The notes beneath the pieces are model-generated. The model searched no databases. It was not told where the DNA came from and was given only the letters and a program-made list of their open reading frames with translations. DNA of 64,000 nucleotides from Pseudomonas fluorescens. GTDB lineage: Bacteria; Pseudomonadota; Gammaproteobacteria; Pseudomonadales; Pseudomonadaceae. The translations under genes and the position numbers were made by a program. Positions 42,715 through 50,847 of the stretch are shown piece by piece. The first letter of the stretch is position 1; the number at the start of each line of letters is the position of its first letter. The stretch lies in the NCBI RefSeq assembly GCF_902497995.1, contig NZ_CABVII010000011.1, forward strand, positions 122,386-186,385. The letters run 5' to 3'.

Positions 42715-43311
42715 TCAGATCGGGTTGAAACCCAAGGCGGCACGAAAGCGATTCTTGACGTAGTGACCATCACGCGGCGGCAGCACCCGTGGCGGGTTTT
42801 CCGCTTTGATCTTGATCGTTGCGAGCTTGACGCCATCGCGGGTCGCAAAGCGCTCGCGCAGGTCATGTACGCCTTCCATGTTGCGGATTTCATCGGTCCA
42901 ACTGAAGCCGCAAGTCTTCGCGACCTGGTCCAGGGAAATTCCAAAACCGGCGTGACTGACTTGCATGCCGGTTTCGCCAAAGTGACCGTTGTCCAGTACG
43001 GCAATTGTCAGGTTGGCGGGCTTTTGCAGTGCCACCGTGGCCAGTGCGCCGAAGCCCATGAGCAATTCGCCGTCACCGGTGACCACCACCACCGATTTGT
43101 TTGGCTGCGCATTCGCCAGGCCCAGGCCCACAGTGATTGCGCTGCCCATGGCGGCCCAGAGGTAATAATTCAGATCGTTGTCACCGGCGGCCATGACGTC
43201 ATAGGACGCTGAACCCAGGCCTGTCACGACCAGCACGTCTTTGCGGTCGGCCAGCAAGGCCTTGACCACTTCGCGGCGGCACAGAGTGTGGTTTGCGCTT
43301 ACTTGACCCAT
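42715..43311 (-). CDS. ThDP-dependent 2-oxoacid decarboxylase, beta subunit (ComE-like)
   Basis: A 198-residue pyrophosphate-binding half of a split decarboxylase. The ThDP/Mg motif is complete: G79-D80-G81 in TGDGELLMGFG and Asn108 in VLDNGHFGETG. The nearest family is the sulfopyruvate/phosphonopyruvate decarboxylase subunits. Its start lies 13 nt inside the alpha gene, so the two are coupled. A keto-diacid decarboxylase here would convert a 4-substituted 2-oxoglutarate to a semialdehyde. The substrate is inferred from the neighbours. Confidence 0.87.
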   Translation of the reverse strand: MGQVSANHTLCRREVVKALLADRKDVLVVTGLGSASYDVMAAGDNDLNYYLWAAMGSAITVGLGLANAQPNKSVVVVTGDGELLMGFGALATVALQKPANLTIAVLDNGHFGETGMQVSHAGFGISLDQVAKTCGFSWTDEIRNMEGVHDLRERFATRDGVKLATIKIKAENPPRVLPPRDGHYVKNRFRAALGFNPI

Positions 43312-43838
43312 TTCTTTTCTCCAATCAGGCGCTGACCGAGCAGCAGGGCAGTGGACGAATCACCGTTGAAGGCCATGGTCGCGGCACCGTGCAGCAGTGG
43401 GGCGACGTCTTCTGGAACGTCTGCACGCCAGGTCATGACCTTCAACAGGTTCAGGGAGGCTTCTGTGGCCTGCCCCATCGGGTTCTGCCACGCGTTGAAT
43501 TCGGCCCAGTCGCCGCGCATGGTAACCACCATCAACAGCGGGAAGCCGGCACAGACTTGAAGTGCCAGGGTGTTGATGCAGTTACCGACGCCGCTGGACT
43601 GCATCAGGAGGGCACCGCGCTCTCCGCCAAGCCATGCGCCGGCGAGATAGCCGATACCTTCTTCCTCGGTGGTGAGGACAACGGCCTTGATGTCCGGGTC
43701 TGCATACGACATACGGATCGCCGCCGAGTGACCTGCATCCGGTACGAAGACCACGTGTTTGACGTCGTGGGCCTTGAGCACGCGGAACACGTCCTCTTGC
43801 CAATCCTGTCCCACGGTGTGTTCAGCTTCTGTTGACAT
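43299..43838 (-). CDS. ThDP-dependent 2-oxoacid decarboxylase, alpha subunit (ComD-like)
   Basis: A 179-residue pyrimidine-binding half of the decarboxylase. The cofactor-activating Glu lies in VLTTEEEGIGYLAGAWLGG (about 58-60), and FVPDAGHSAAI and QSSGVGNCINTLAL are further ComD-like segments. With the beta subunit it should form an alpha2-beta2 enzyme. No sulfite- or phosphonate-releasing enzyme accompanies it, so the sulfopyruvate reaction is not the best guess here. Confidence 0.87.
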   Translation of the reverse strand: MSTEAEHTVGQDWQEDVFRVLKAHDVKHVVFVPDAGHSAAIRMSYADPDIKAVVLTTEEEGIGYLAGAWLGGERGALLMQSSGVGNCINTLALQVCAGFPLLMVVTMRGDWAEFNAWQNPMGQATEASLNLLKVMTWRADVPEDVAPLLHGAATMAFNGDSSTALLLGQRLIGEKKWVK

Positions 43839-43955
43839 GCCAATCTCCCAAGCAGTGCTGCTTTTGTGTTTTCACCCATTCTGGGAGGGATGGAGGAGAA
43901 GGACGACTACCGTTTTTGTCTTTGAGATATGCCCATTTTGTATAACTGGGCGGTG

Positions 43956-43994
43956 AATGCGTGGCCTGCCGGGCAATGGCGATAGCCACGCATT
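43956..43994 (-). promoter_or_regulatory. Long hairpin between aminotransferase and decarboxylase genes
   Basis: AATGCGTGGC (43956-43965) and GCCACGCATT (43985-43994) form a perfect 10-bp stem within the 172-bp gap, without a T-run. A further inverted pair, GCCCA (43931-43935) and TGGGC (43947-43951), lies beside it. It may stabilise mRNA ends, attenuate the transcript or bind a regulator. Confidence 0.45.
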
Positions 43995-44010
43995 ATGGGA
44001 AGGGAAATGA

Positions 44011-45225
44011 TTAACGTAGCGAGGTGCAGAAGGTACGGATCGCCCCGCACGCCCGGCTCAATGAAGCGTCATCCAGGGCGTAGGCGATGCGAATGTAAGG
44101 GCCAAGACCAAAAGCGCTACCATGCACTACGGCCACATCCGCTTCGTCGAGCAGTGCATGCGCGACATCTTCGTCGGTGTGCAGTACCCGGCCACCCGCT
44201 GAGGTACGCCCGATCAATCCGGCACAGGAAGCGAACGCGTAGAACGCCCCAGCTGGACTGACGCATTCAAGACCTGGGGTGTCGTTCAGCAGCGCCACCA
44301 TCAAATCGCGACGACTCTGGAATGCAACGCGGCTTTCACGGATGAAATCCTTGGGACCTTCCAGCGCGGCGAGTGCGGCCTGTTGCGACACAGAGCTGGC
44401 GCCGGAGGTTTGCTGACCTTGCAGCTTTTCCATGGCGTCCAGCAGCCAGCGTGGCCCTGTGGCGAAACCGATGCGCCAGCCGGTCATGGCATAGGCCTTG
44501 GACACCCCGTTCATGGTCAGGGTGCGCGGTGCCAGTCGTGGTTCAACCTGGGCCAGGGTGTAGAACGCTTGATCGTCGAAAATCAGATGCTCGTAGATGT
44601 CATCGGCCAGAATCAGCACGTGAGGATGGGCCAACAACACCTCAGCCAGGGCGTGCAGTTCTTCCTGGCTGTACACCGCGCCGGTCGGGTTGGATGGCGA
44701 ATTGAGGATCAACCAGCGGGTCTGCGGTGTGATCGCCGTGGCCAGTGCCGAGGGCGTCAGCTTGAAACCAGTGTCGGCATCGCAGGTAACGATTCTGGCT
44801 TGACCACCACACAGTTGCACCATCTCCGGGTAACTGACCCAGTACGGCGCCGGCACGATGACTTCGTCACCCTCATTGAGGGTCGCGGCCAAGGCGTTGT
44901 AAATCACCTGCTTGCCACCGTTGCAGACCAGGGTGTCTTGCCAGGTGACATCCAGGCCGTTCTCGCGGCGGAACTTGGCGGCCACCGCTTCTCGCAGTGA
45001 ACGTACACCAGCGACCTGGGTGTAGCGGGTGTGGCCATGTTCAATGGCGTGAATGGCCGCTTCGCGCACATGCTTGGGCGTATCGAAATCTGGCTCGCCG
45101 GCGCATAGCGAAATAATCTTCGCACCTTGCGCCGGGCGCTCTGCCACCCGATCCATGATTCGGTAGGTCGCGGAAGGCTGTGCACTGGCCAGACGCTGGT
45201 TCAGACGCTGGATATCGGCGCTCAT
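44011..45225 (-). CDS. Class I/II aminotransferase, aspartate-aminotransferase-like
   Basis: A 404-residue PLP enzyme. The cofactor Lys243 lies in NGVSKAYAMTGWRIGFATG; NSPSNPTGAVYS and ILADDIYEHL are the Asn and Asp/Tyr motifs that bind PLP. The start at 45225 overlaps the upstream stop (ATGA). It likely converts an amino acid to its 2-oxoacid; with a Glu-type binding protein in the same cluster, a glutamate analogue is the leading candidate. Its product would feed the aldolases or the ThDP decarboxylase. Confidence 0.88.
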   Translation of the reverse strand: MSADIQRLNQRLASAQPSATYRIMDRVAERPAQGAKIISLCAGEPDFDTPKHVREAAIHAIEHGHTRYTQVAGVRSLREAVAAKFRRENGLDVTWQDTLVCNGGKQVIYNALAATLNEGDEVIVPAPYWVSYPEMVQLCGGQARIVTCDADTGFKLTPSALATAITPQTRWLILNSPSNPTGAVYSQEELHALAEVLLAHPHVLILADDIYEHLIFDDQAFYTLAQVEPRLAPRTLTMNGVSKAYAMTGWRIGFATGPRWLLDAMEKLQGQQTSGASSVSQQAALAALEGPKDFIRESRVAFQSRRDLMVALLNDTPGLECVSPAGAFYAFASCAGLIGRTSAGGRVLHTDEDVAHALLDEADVAVVHGSAFGLGPYIRIAYALDDASLSRACGAIRTFCTSLR

Positions 45226-45860
45226 GCGCGGGTTCTCCACTCAGTCAGGTTCATCAGCTCAAGGGTCGAGCGGCCTTCGGTTAACGCCTGCATCATTTGC
45301 GCTTCCTTGCTCGCGCGTGCCTCGCCTTCGGCCAGGGTACGCGCCGCATCTGCCTTGGGAATGATGATCACACCGTCATCGTCGGCCACCACCCAGTCGT
45401 CCTGTGCCACGAAAGCACCGTTGAAACTGAACGGTTGCCCCACTGAAGGCGCACTGACCTTGACCGTGCCTTTCACCGAGATTCCACGGGCAAACACCGG
45501 GAACTGACGTTTCTTCAGGGCCGCAATATCGCGTACGCCACCATCAATCACCAGCCCGACCACGCCAGCCGCTTCGGCCGCCACGGTGAGCACTTCGCCC
45601 CAATAACCGGCGATGAAACCACCCGTACCGACGACCAGCACGCTGCCACGGGGCACTCGTTCCATCGCCAGGTGCAGGGCGAGGTTGTCACCGGGCGAAC
45701 ATTCCAGAGGGTAAGCGGGGGCGGAGATGAAGGCGCCGTCCCAGATCGGGCGGATTGCACTGTCGACTGCGCAAGGCAGATGGGACGCTTCATACAGCGT
45801 TGAACTGCCCAGCACTTTTGCCCGCGCATGAAAATCCAGGGGGAGGGGGAGCGTGGTCAT
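45222..45860 (-). CDS. RraA-family aldolase, third tandem copy
   Basis: A 212-residue RraA-fold protein, a family that includes 4-hydroxy-4-methyl-2-oxoglutarate (HMG) aldolases and oxaloacetate decarboxylases. It carries YWGEVLTVAAEAAGV and VIDGGVRDI with the conserved Arg-Asp pair. It is more divergent than its two upstream paralogs. It overlaps the aminotransferase start by 4 nt and the upstream stop by 1 nt (TGATG). Cleavage of an HMG-like product to pyruvate is inferred. Confidence 0.8.
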   Translation of the reverse strand: MTTLPLPLDFHARAKVLGSSTLYEASHLPCAVDSAIRPIWDGAFISAPAYPLECSPGDNLALHLAMERVPRGSVLVVGTGGFIAGYWGEVLTVAAEAAGVVGLVIDGGVRDIAALKKRQFPVFARGISVKGTVKVSAPSVGQPFSFNGAFVAQDDWVVADDDGVIIIPKADAARTLAEGEARASKEAQMMQALTEGRSTLELMNLTEWRTRA

Positions 45861-46522
45861 CAGACTTTCCTCTGCAGGTTGTGGTAACCCAGTGCGGCCC
45901 GGGCTTCTTTAAGGGTTTTGCCTTGGCTGATCAGGGCGCGAATCTCGGCTTCGACCGATTCGATCTGGCGGGCGCATGCCGCCACTTCAGCTGAGCGAGC
46001 CCGGGGGACAACCACCACACCGTTTGCGTCAGCGACCACGATGTCGCGGGCACAGACCCGGGCCGTACCGATGGACACCGGCTGGTTGACCGACTGAACC
46101 TGTACGCGGTCTTTGCCGGTGCGCATGAAGCGGCCTTTGCTGAACATCGGGTAGCCATCGCCCAGTGCTTTGTTTACGTCACGGCACACGCCATCGATTA
46201 CCGTGGCAGCGATCTGCCGAGTTCCGGCGTACTGGGTCATGATGTCGCCCCAGACGGTGCAGTCGGTGCGGCCGCTGTTGTCGATGACCACCACGTCGCC
46301 GGGTGCCACGTCTTCGATGAAATCACCCACAGTGCCGGGAGGTACGCTGGCCGAGACGTACTGCACAGTGAATGCCGGTCCGACGATGACCTTCCTGTAA
46401 TTGTCCAGTGGCGCCACACCGAGGCATTGGCCGGGCAGACCGAGTTTGTCCAGCGCATCGGAAACACCCGGGGTGTCCAGGCCTTCAAACAAGGCGACCA
46501 GTTCTTTGTCTTCAATATTCAT
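45860..46522 (-). CDS. RraA-family aldolase, second tandem copy
   Basis: A 220-residue paralog of the neighbouring genes, with TVWGDIMTQYA and VIDGVCRDVNKA keeping the Gly and Arg-Asp residues that bind substrate and metal in HMG aldolases. Start and stop overlap the neighbours by one base (TGATG). RraA-type enzymes are trimers or hexamers, so mixed assemblies of the three paralogs are possible. Confidence 0.82.
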   Translation of the reverse strand: MNIEDKELVALFEGLDTPGVSDALDKLGLPGQCLGVAPLDNYRKVIVGPAFTVQYVSASVPPGTVGDFIEDVAPGDVVVIDNSGRTDCTVWGDIMTQYAGTRQIAATVIDGVCRDVNKALGDGYPMFSKGRFMRTGKDRVQVQSVNQPVSIGTARVCARDIVVADANGVVVVPRARSAEVAACARQIESVEAEIRALISQGKTLKEARAALGYHNLQRKV

Positions 46523-47187
46523 CAGGCGTGCTCCACGTGGATCGCTTCGAATTGGGTGTCATGCATCACTTCGGCTACCGAGCGACCGCTGCGAACAGCC
46601 TCGACCATGCCGTCCTGGCGGCGGGCAATACGCTCGCCAAGGTCGACCACTTTCTCGATATAGGCTGAGGGCACGAACACGGTGCCGCAGGTATCGGCGA
46701 TGACATAGTCGTTCTCGCTGACGTCGACGCCGGCCATGTTGATGGTTACGGCGGCATCGATCTGAACCACCCGATTGCGGGCACTGATCATGGTCACCCC
46801 GCGGCCATAAACCGGGTAGCCAATTGACTCGCTGCCGTCGATGTCGCGGCTGAAACCGTCGATTACCGTGCCGCGCACTTTCTTGCTGGCCGCTGCATTG
46901 GCGAGGATATCGCCCCAGCAGGAGATGCCTTCGATTCCACCTGCGATCACCAGTACACGATCATCGCTGTCGATCTGTTCCACCACGGGGGTAATCAGGT
47001 GCACAGTGGGGACGTTGTCGGATTTAGGAGCCAGCAGCACGGTGCTGGCGCGGCCGACAATCTTTGGGCAGTTCCACAGTGGGCGCAGCCCTACAGTGGC
47101 ACCCGGCAGGCCGAGGAAGTCGAGCGCATCGGAGACCGTGTTGGTATCCAGCGCCGCCAAGCGATCCAGCAAACTCTTATTGATCAT
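46522..47187 (-). CDS. RraA-family aldolase, first tandem copy and first gene of the operon
   Basis: A 221-residue RraA-fold protein with SCWGDILANAA and VIDGFSRDIDG, so the catalytic Arg and metal-binding Asp are in place. It is the first gene of the reverse-strand operon, divergent from the LysR gene with 105 bp between them. The opening LAALDTNTVSDALDFLGLPG is typical of the family. The role with its two paralogs is probably aldol cleavage of a 4-hydroxy-4-methyl-2-oxo acid. Confidence 0.83.
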   Translation of the reverse strand: MINKSLLDRLAALDTNTVSDALDFLGLPGATVGLRPLWNCPKIVGRASTVLLAPKSDNVPTVHLITPVVEQIDSDDRVLVIAGGIEGISCWGDILANAAASKKVRGTVIDGFSRDIDGSESIGYPVYGRGVTMISARNRVVQIDAAVTINMAGVDVSENDYVIADTCGTVFVPSAYIEKVVDLGERIARRQDGMVEAVRSGRSVAEVMHDTQFEAIHVEHA

Positions 47188-47234
47188 GGGAAAGCCCCAG
47201 TGGTGACGGAGGCGCCCAGTGTCAGTGAGACAAT

Positions 47235-47276
47235 TTGATAGGTATATTACTAATCACAGATACGTTAGATACGTTA
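47235..47276. promoter_or_regulatory. Divergent promoter/operator region of the catabolic operon
   Basis: The 105-bp gap between the LysR gene and the first aldolase gene is A/T-rich. It holds two abutting copies of GATACGTTA (47259-47276) and a T-N11-A-type segment near ATAGGTATATTACTAAT. These are candidate LysR sites controlling both directions. Confidence 0.5.
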
Positions 47277-47292
47277 AACCTATGGATTAATC

Positions 47293-48186
47293 ATGATCAA
47301 TTTTCGACTGATTCGTCATCTCTGGTTGTTCCTGGCGGTGGCCGAAGAACAGAATTTCGGCCGAGCGGCCAAGCGTTTGGGCATGTCCCAGCCACCGCTG
47401 AGCGAGCAGATCCAGGTGCTGGAGCTGGCGCTCAAGGTCAAGCTGTTTGATCGCTCGCGACGCGGTGCGAAGCTGACCCCGGTGGGGGCGGCGATTCTGC
47501 CGGCCGTGCGCAAGTTCGCAGACCAATTGGAGCGGCTGGAACTCGCCGTGGAGGAGGCGGTGGCGGGGCAGTCCGGGATGTTGACCATCGGCGCGATTTC
47601 TACGGCCATGTTTGATGTCTTGCCTGGTTTGATCGAGCAACTGAAGAGCGATTACCCGCACCTCACCGTGTCCGTGCGGGAAATCGACAGCGTCGAGGCG
47701 GTCCCGGCGCTGGAAGCCGGGGATATCGACCTGGCTTTCGCCCGGCTGGACGGTGATCTGGGGGCCTCGATCAAATCACTGCCGCTGACTCAGGACCGCC
47801 TGGTTGTGGCCCTACCCAGCGATCACCCCTTGGCTGCGCGCACGCGAATCAGCCTGTCCAGCCTGGCCACTGAACCCTTGGTGATGTTTTCCCGAAAGGT
47901 CAGCCCGGTTTACTTTGACAATCTAATCGCGACCTGCCGCGCCAGCGGTTTTTCCCCGCGCGTGCTGCATGAAGTGCGCTCGGTCGCCTCGCAAATTGCC
48001 TTTGTCAGCTGCGGCCAGGGTATCGCACTGGTACCAGCGTCGCTGAAAAAACTGGCACCGGACAATGTGGTATTTCGAGCACTGATCCAGAAGCTCAATG
48101 TCGTGACCACAGCGGTGGCCTGGAATGCAGATCGGCCCAACCCGCTGGTGGCGGAACTGGTCACCCGGCTCCAGTCCCGTGTATGA
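47293..48186 (+). CDS. LysR-type transcriptional regulator of the catabolic cluster
   Basis: A 297-residue LysR regulator. The winged HTH at 5-65 is typical (FLAVAEEQNFGRAAKRLGMS, QPPLSEQIQVLELALKVKLF). The rest is a periplasmic-binding-like effector domain (LPLTQDRLVVALPSDHPLAA, CGQGIALVPASLKK). The divergent position to the 13-kb operon argues that it activates that operon in response to a pathway intermediate, as LysR proteins do beside itaconate gene clusters. Confidence 0.88.
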   Translation: MINFRLIRHLWLFLAVAEEQNFGRAAKRLGMSQPPLSEQIQVLELALKVKLFDRSRRGAKLTPVGAAILPAVRKFADQLERLELAVEEAVAGQSGMLTIGAISTAMFDVLPGLIEQLKSDYPHLTVSVREIDSVEAVPALEAGDIDLAFARLDGDLGASIKSLPLTQDRLVVALPSDHPLAARTRISLSSLATEPLVMFSRKVSPVYFDNLIATCRASGFSPRVLHEVRSVASQIAFVSCGQGIALVPASLKKLAPDNVVFRALIQKLNVVTTAVAWNADRPNPLVAELVTRLQSRV

Positions 48187-48345
48187 GTCGACTAAGGCCC
48201 TGTGCGTGAACAGGAGTGATAGGTTTGGCGTATGGAAACCTTCCCGTATTAGGAATTTACAGAAGGCTCGATTCCCTTGAAATTGCGAGTCTGGCTGCCG
48301 GCAACCCAGGCTCGGCGCTACCTTTTCGTTCAAGGAGTCAACAAC

Positions 48346-49164
48346 GTGTCTTCTCCAGAAACGTTCACTCATGTGCAACTCCCTCTGACGGTGGAGGGTG
48401 TCCAACTGAACGTGGCCGCCATCCATCGCGACGGCGTCCTTGCGCCGATCGTGTTCCTGCATGGTTTTGGTTCGACCAAGGAGGACTATGCCGACATCGT
48501 GCAGCAGCCCGCGTTCGCCGGTCACCCTTTCGTGGCTTACGACGCACCGGGTTGTGGTGAAAGCCAGTGCGATGATCTTTCCAGGATTTCCATTCCCTTT
48601 CTGCTGCAGACAGCGCTGCAGGTGCTGGCACATTTCGGCATCGAACGCTTCCATCTGGTCGGCCATTCCATGGGCGGTCTGACCGCATTGATGCTGGTGC
48701 ATCAGTTCCCGGACCGGGTGCTCAGCTTCGTCGATATCGAGGGCAATATCGCCCCGGAAGACTGCTTTCTCAGCCGGCAGATCGTCGACTATCCGAGCAA
48801 CGATGCCGAGGTGTTTTTCGCCGCCTTCATCGAACGTGCCCGGCACGCTCCGGCGTATGCCAGTGCACTCTATTCCGCGAGCTTGCGGCACAAGGTGCGT
48901 GCCGGTGCGGTGCGGGGGATTTTCCAGTCGATGGTCGACCTCTCCGATAACGCCGATCTGATGGGCAAATTCCTCAGGTTGAAATGCCCAAGGGTGTTCA
49001 TGTTCGGCGAACAGAACGCTTCATTGTCCTATCTCTCGCATATCCAGGCCGAAGGTGTCCGCCTGGCCCCCATTCCTCATTGCGGGCATTTCCCGATGTA
49101 TTCCAACCCCATCGCGATGTGGCAACAGATCGCCGATTTCCAGGCGAGCAGCCTTACCGGGTAA
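48346..49164 (+). CDS. Alpha/beta hydrolase
   Basis: A 272-residue alpha/beta hydrolase. The oxyanion segment FLHGFGSTKED and nucleophile Ser108 in GHSMGGL are clear, and the His is in IPHCGHFPMY. GTG at 48346 with AGGAG 9 nt upstream is the probable start; the frame is open for 23 codons further. It could hydrolyse an ester, amide or thioester linked to the island substrate, for example a gamma-amide such as a methyleneglutamine-like compound, but this is speculation. Confidence 0.8.
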   Translation: MSSPETFTHVQLPLTVEGVQLNVAAIHRDGVLAPIVFLHGFGSTKEDYADIVQQPAFAGHPFVAYDAPGCGESQCDDLSRISIPFLLQTALQVLAHFGIERFHLVGHSMGGLTALMLVHQFPDRVLSFVDIEGNIAPEDCFLSRQIVDYPSNDAEVFFAAFIERARHAPAYASALYSASLRHKVRAGAVRGIFQSMVDLSDNADLMGKFLRLKCPRVFMFGEQNASLSYLSHIQAEGVRLAPIPHCGHFPMYSNPIAMWQQIADFQASSLTG

Positions 49165-49330
49165 GCCCGGTCGTCCTGAGGGCTTCCTGATCGTTCGCGG
49201 GAGCCTGACCAGGCCACGAAGTTGAAATTCAAAAGCTGATTCAGTCACTTCTCCTGCCTTCGGGCGGCGACGTGTGCAGGCGCGTGCGTGCCTGAAATCC
49301 GTGTACCTATAACAACAAGAGGTTCGACCC

Positions 49331-50785
49331 ATGCTTGATGTCATTAATGATTTTCTCTCCGGCAAGCTTCTGATCGTGCTCATCGTAGGCCTGGGCGGCT
49401 ACTTCACGGTGCGTTCACGCTTTGTCCAGTTCCGCCATTTTCTGCATATGTTCGGCGCCTTCCGCGATAGCGTGCAAAAGAGTGCCGGGCAGATCAGCTC
49501 CTTCCAGGCCTTGATGCTTAGCCTGGCGGGGCGCGTAGGTGCGGGCAATATCGCCGGTGTTGGGTTGGCGGTAACGTTGGGCGGGCCGGGCGCGGTGTTC
49601 TGGATGTGGGTGACGGCGCTGGTGGGTATGTCCACCAGCTTCTTTGAATGCAGCCTGGGGCAATTGTACAAACGGTGTGATGCGAACGGGCAGTTCCGCG
49701 GCGGGCCGTCGTACTACATCCAGTACGGACTGAAACAACCCTGGCTGGGTAAGGTCATGGCCTTGTTGCTGCTGGTGACCTTTGGTTTCGCTTTCAACGG
49801 GCTGCAATCCCATGCCGTGACTCACTCGCTGAATAATGCGTTCGGTTTCTCTACGACGTACTCCGGCATTACGATTGCCGTATTGCTTGGCCTGGTGTTC
49901 ATGGGTGGTATCAAGCGCATCGCCGCGGTCTCGGACCTGCTGGTGCCGGTCAAAACACTGGCTTACATTGGCGTGACCGTCTATGTGATCGTGCTCCAGT
50001 TTGATCATGTTCCCGGTATGCTGATGACCATCTTCAAAAGTGCTTTCGGCCTGGATCAGGCCTTTGCCGGCCTGGTCGGCAGTGCCATTGTCATGGGCGT
50101 CAAACGTGGGGTGTTTGCCAACGAGGCGGGACTGGGTAGTGCTCCCAACGTAGCTGCGGTGGCGAAAGTGGATCACCCGGCGGCTCAAGGGGTGGTTCAG
50201 GCCTTCAGCGTTTTTCTCGATACCTTTGTGATCTGTACCTGTACGGCGCTGCTGATTCTGCTGTCAGGCTTTTACACGGCTGGTTTTGAGGGCGATGGCC
50301 TGGTGCTGACTCAGAACGCGTTGGCGGCAGTGGTCGGAGACTGGGGACGCACCTTCATCAGCGTGGCGTTGGCTCTGTTTGTCTTCACGTCGATCCTCTA
50401 CAACTACTACCTGGGCGAGAATAACCTGCGCTTTCTGCTGGGTGACAAGCGCGCTGCGGTCATTGTCTATCGTGGTTTGGTGTTGCTGCTGATCCTTTGG
50501 GGGGCTGTGCAAAACCTGGGCACCGTGTTCGCTTTTGCCGATATCACCATGACGCTGTTGGCCTTCGTGAATCTGATCGCCCTGGCGCTGTTGTTCAATG
50601 TCGGCATGCGCTTGCTGCGCGACTATGACCAGCAACGCAAAGCCGGCATCAAAACGCCTGTCTTCGATTCAAGTCAGTTCAAGGATCTTGATCTTGATTT
50701 GCAGGCATGGCCGAACCGGGAACACGCGGCCAACGTCCTCGCCGAAACTGTCACTCAAGTTGCACCTGCATCTGCTACCCAGTGA
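49331..50785 (+). CDS. Sodium:alanine symporter family (AGCS) transporter
   Basis: A 484-residue inner-membrane symporter with about 10 to 11 transmembrane segments. Family signatures include GRVGAGNIAGVGLAVTLGGP, FRGGPSYYIQYGL and KRGVFANEAGLGSAPNVAA. AGCS proteins move small neutral amino acids, and some glutamine, with Na+. It stands in line with the hydrolase gene and may import the amino-acid substrate of the cluster. A bidirectional terminator separates it from the next, converging gene. Confidence 0.9.
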   Translation: MLDVINDFLSGKLLIVLIVGLGGYFTVRSRFVQFRHFLHMFGAFRDSVQKSAGQISSFQALMLSLAGRVGAGNIAGVGLAVTLGGPGAVFWMWVTALVGMSTSFFECSLGQLYKRCDANGQFRGGPSYYIQYGLKQPWLGKVMALLLLVTFGFAFNGLQSHAVTHSLNNAFGFSTTYSGITIAVLLGLVFMGGIKRIAAVSDLLVPVKTLAYIGVTVYVIVLQFDHVPGMLMTIFKSAFGLDQAFAGLVGSAIVMGVKRGVFANEAGLGSAPNVAAVAKVDHPAAQGVVQAFSVFLDTFVICTCTALLILLSGFYTAGFEGDGLVLTQNALAAVVGDWGRTFISVALALFVFTSILYNYYLGENNLRFLLGDKRAAVIVYRGLVLLLILWGAVQNLGTVFAFADITMTLLAFVNLIALALLFNVGMRLLRDYDQQRKAGIKTPVFDSSQFKDLDLDLQAWPNREHAANVLAETVTQVAPASATQ

Positions 50786-50788
50786 TGC

Positions 50789-50820
50789 AAAAAGGGCCCA
50801 TGGATCTCATGGGCCCTTTT
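50789..50820. terminator. Bidirectional terminator between converging transporter genes
   Basis: AAAGGGCCCATG and CATGGGCCCTTT form a perfect 12-bp stem around GATCT, with A-rich and T-rich flanks. It can serve both the AGCS gene (+) and the MHS-type gene (-). Confidence 0.9.
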
Positions 50821-50847
50821 CAAATACCTGCTGTAATCGTCAGTGCT

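Noticed and set aside
42715..43838. Cysteate or sulfopyruvate degradation pathway
   Set aside because: The ThDP enzyme resembles ComDE, but there is no sulfoacetaldehyde acetyltransferase, sulfite exporter or sulfonate gene, and the CoA-ester genes would be unexplained.
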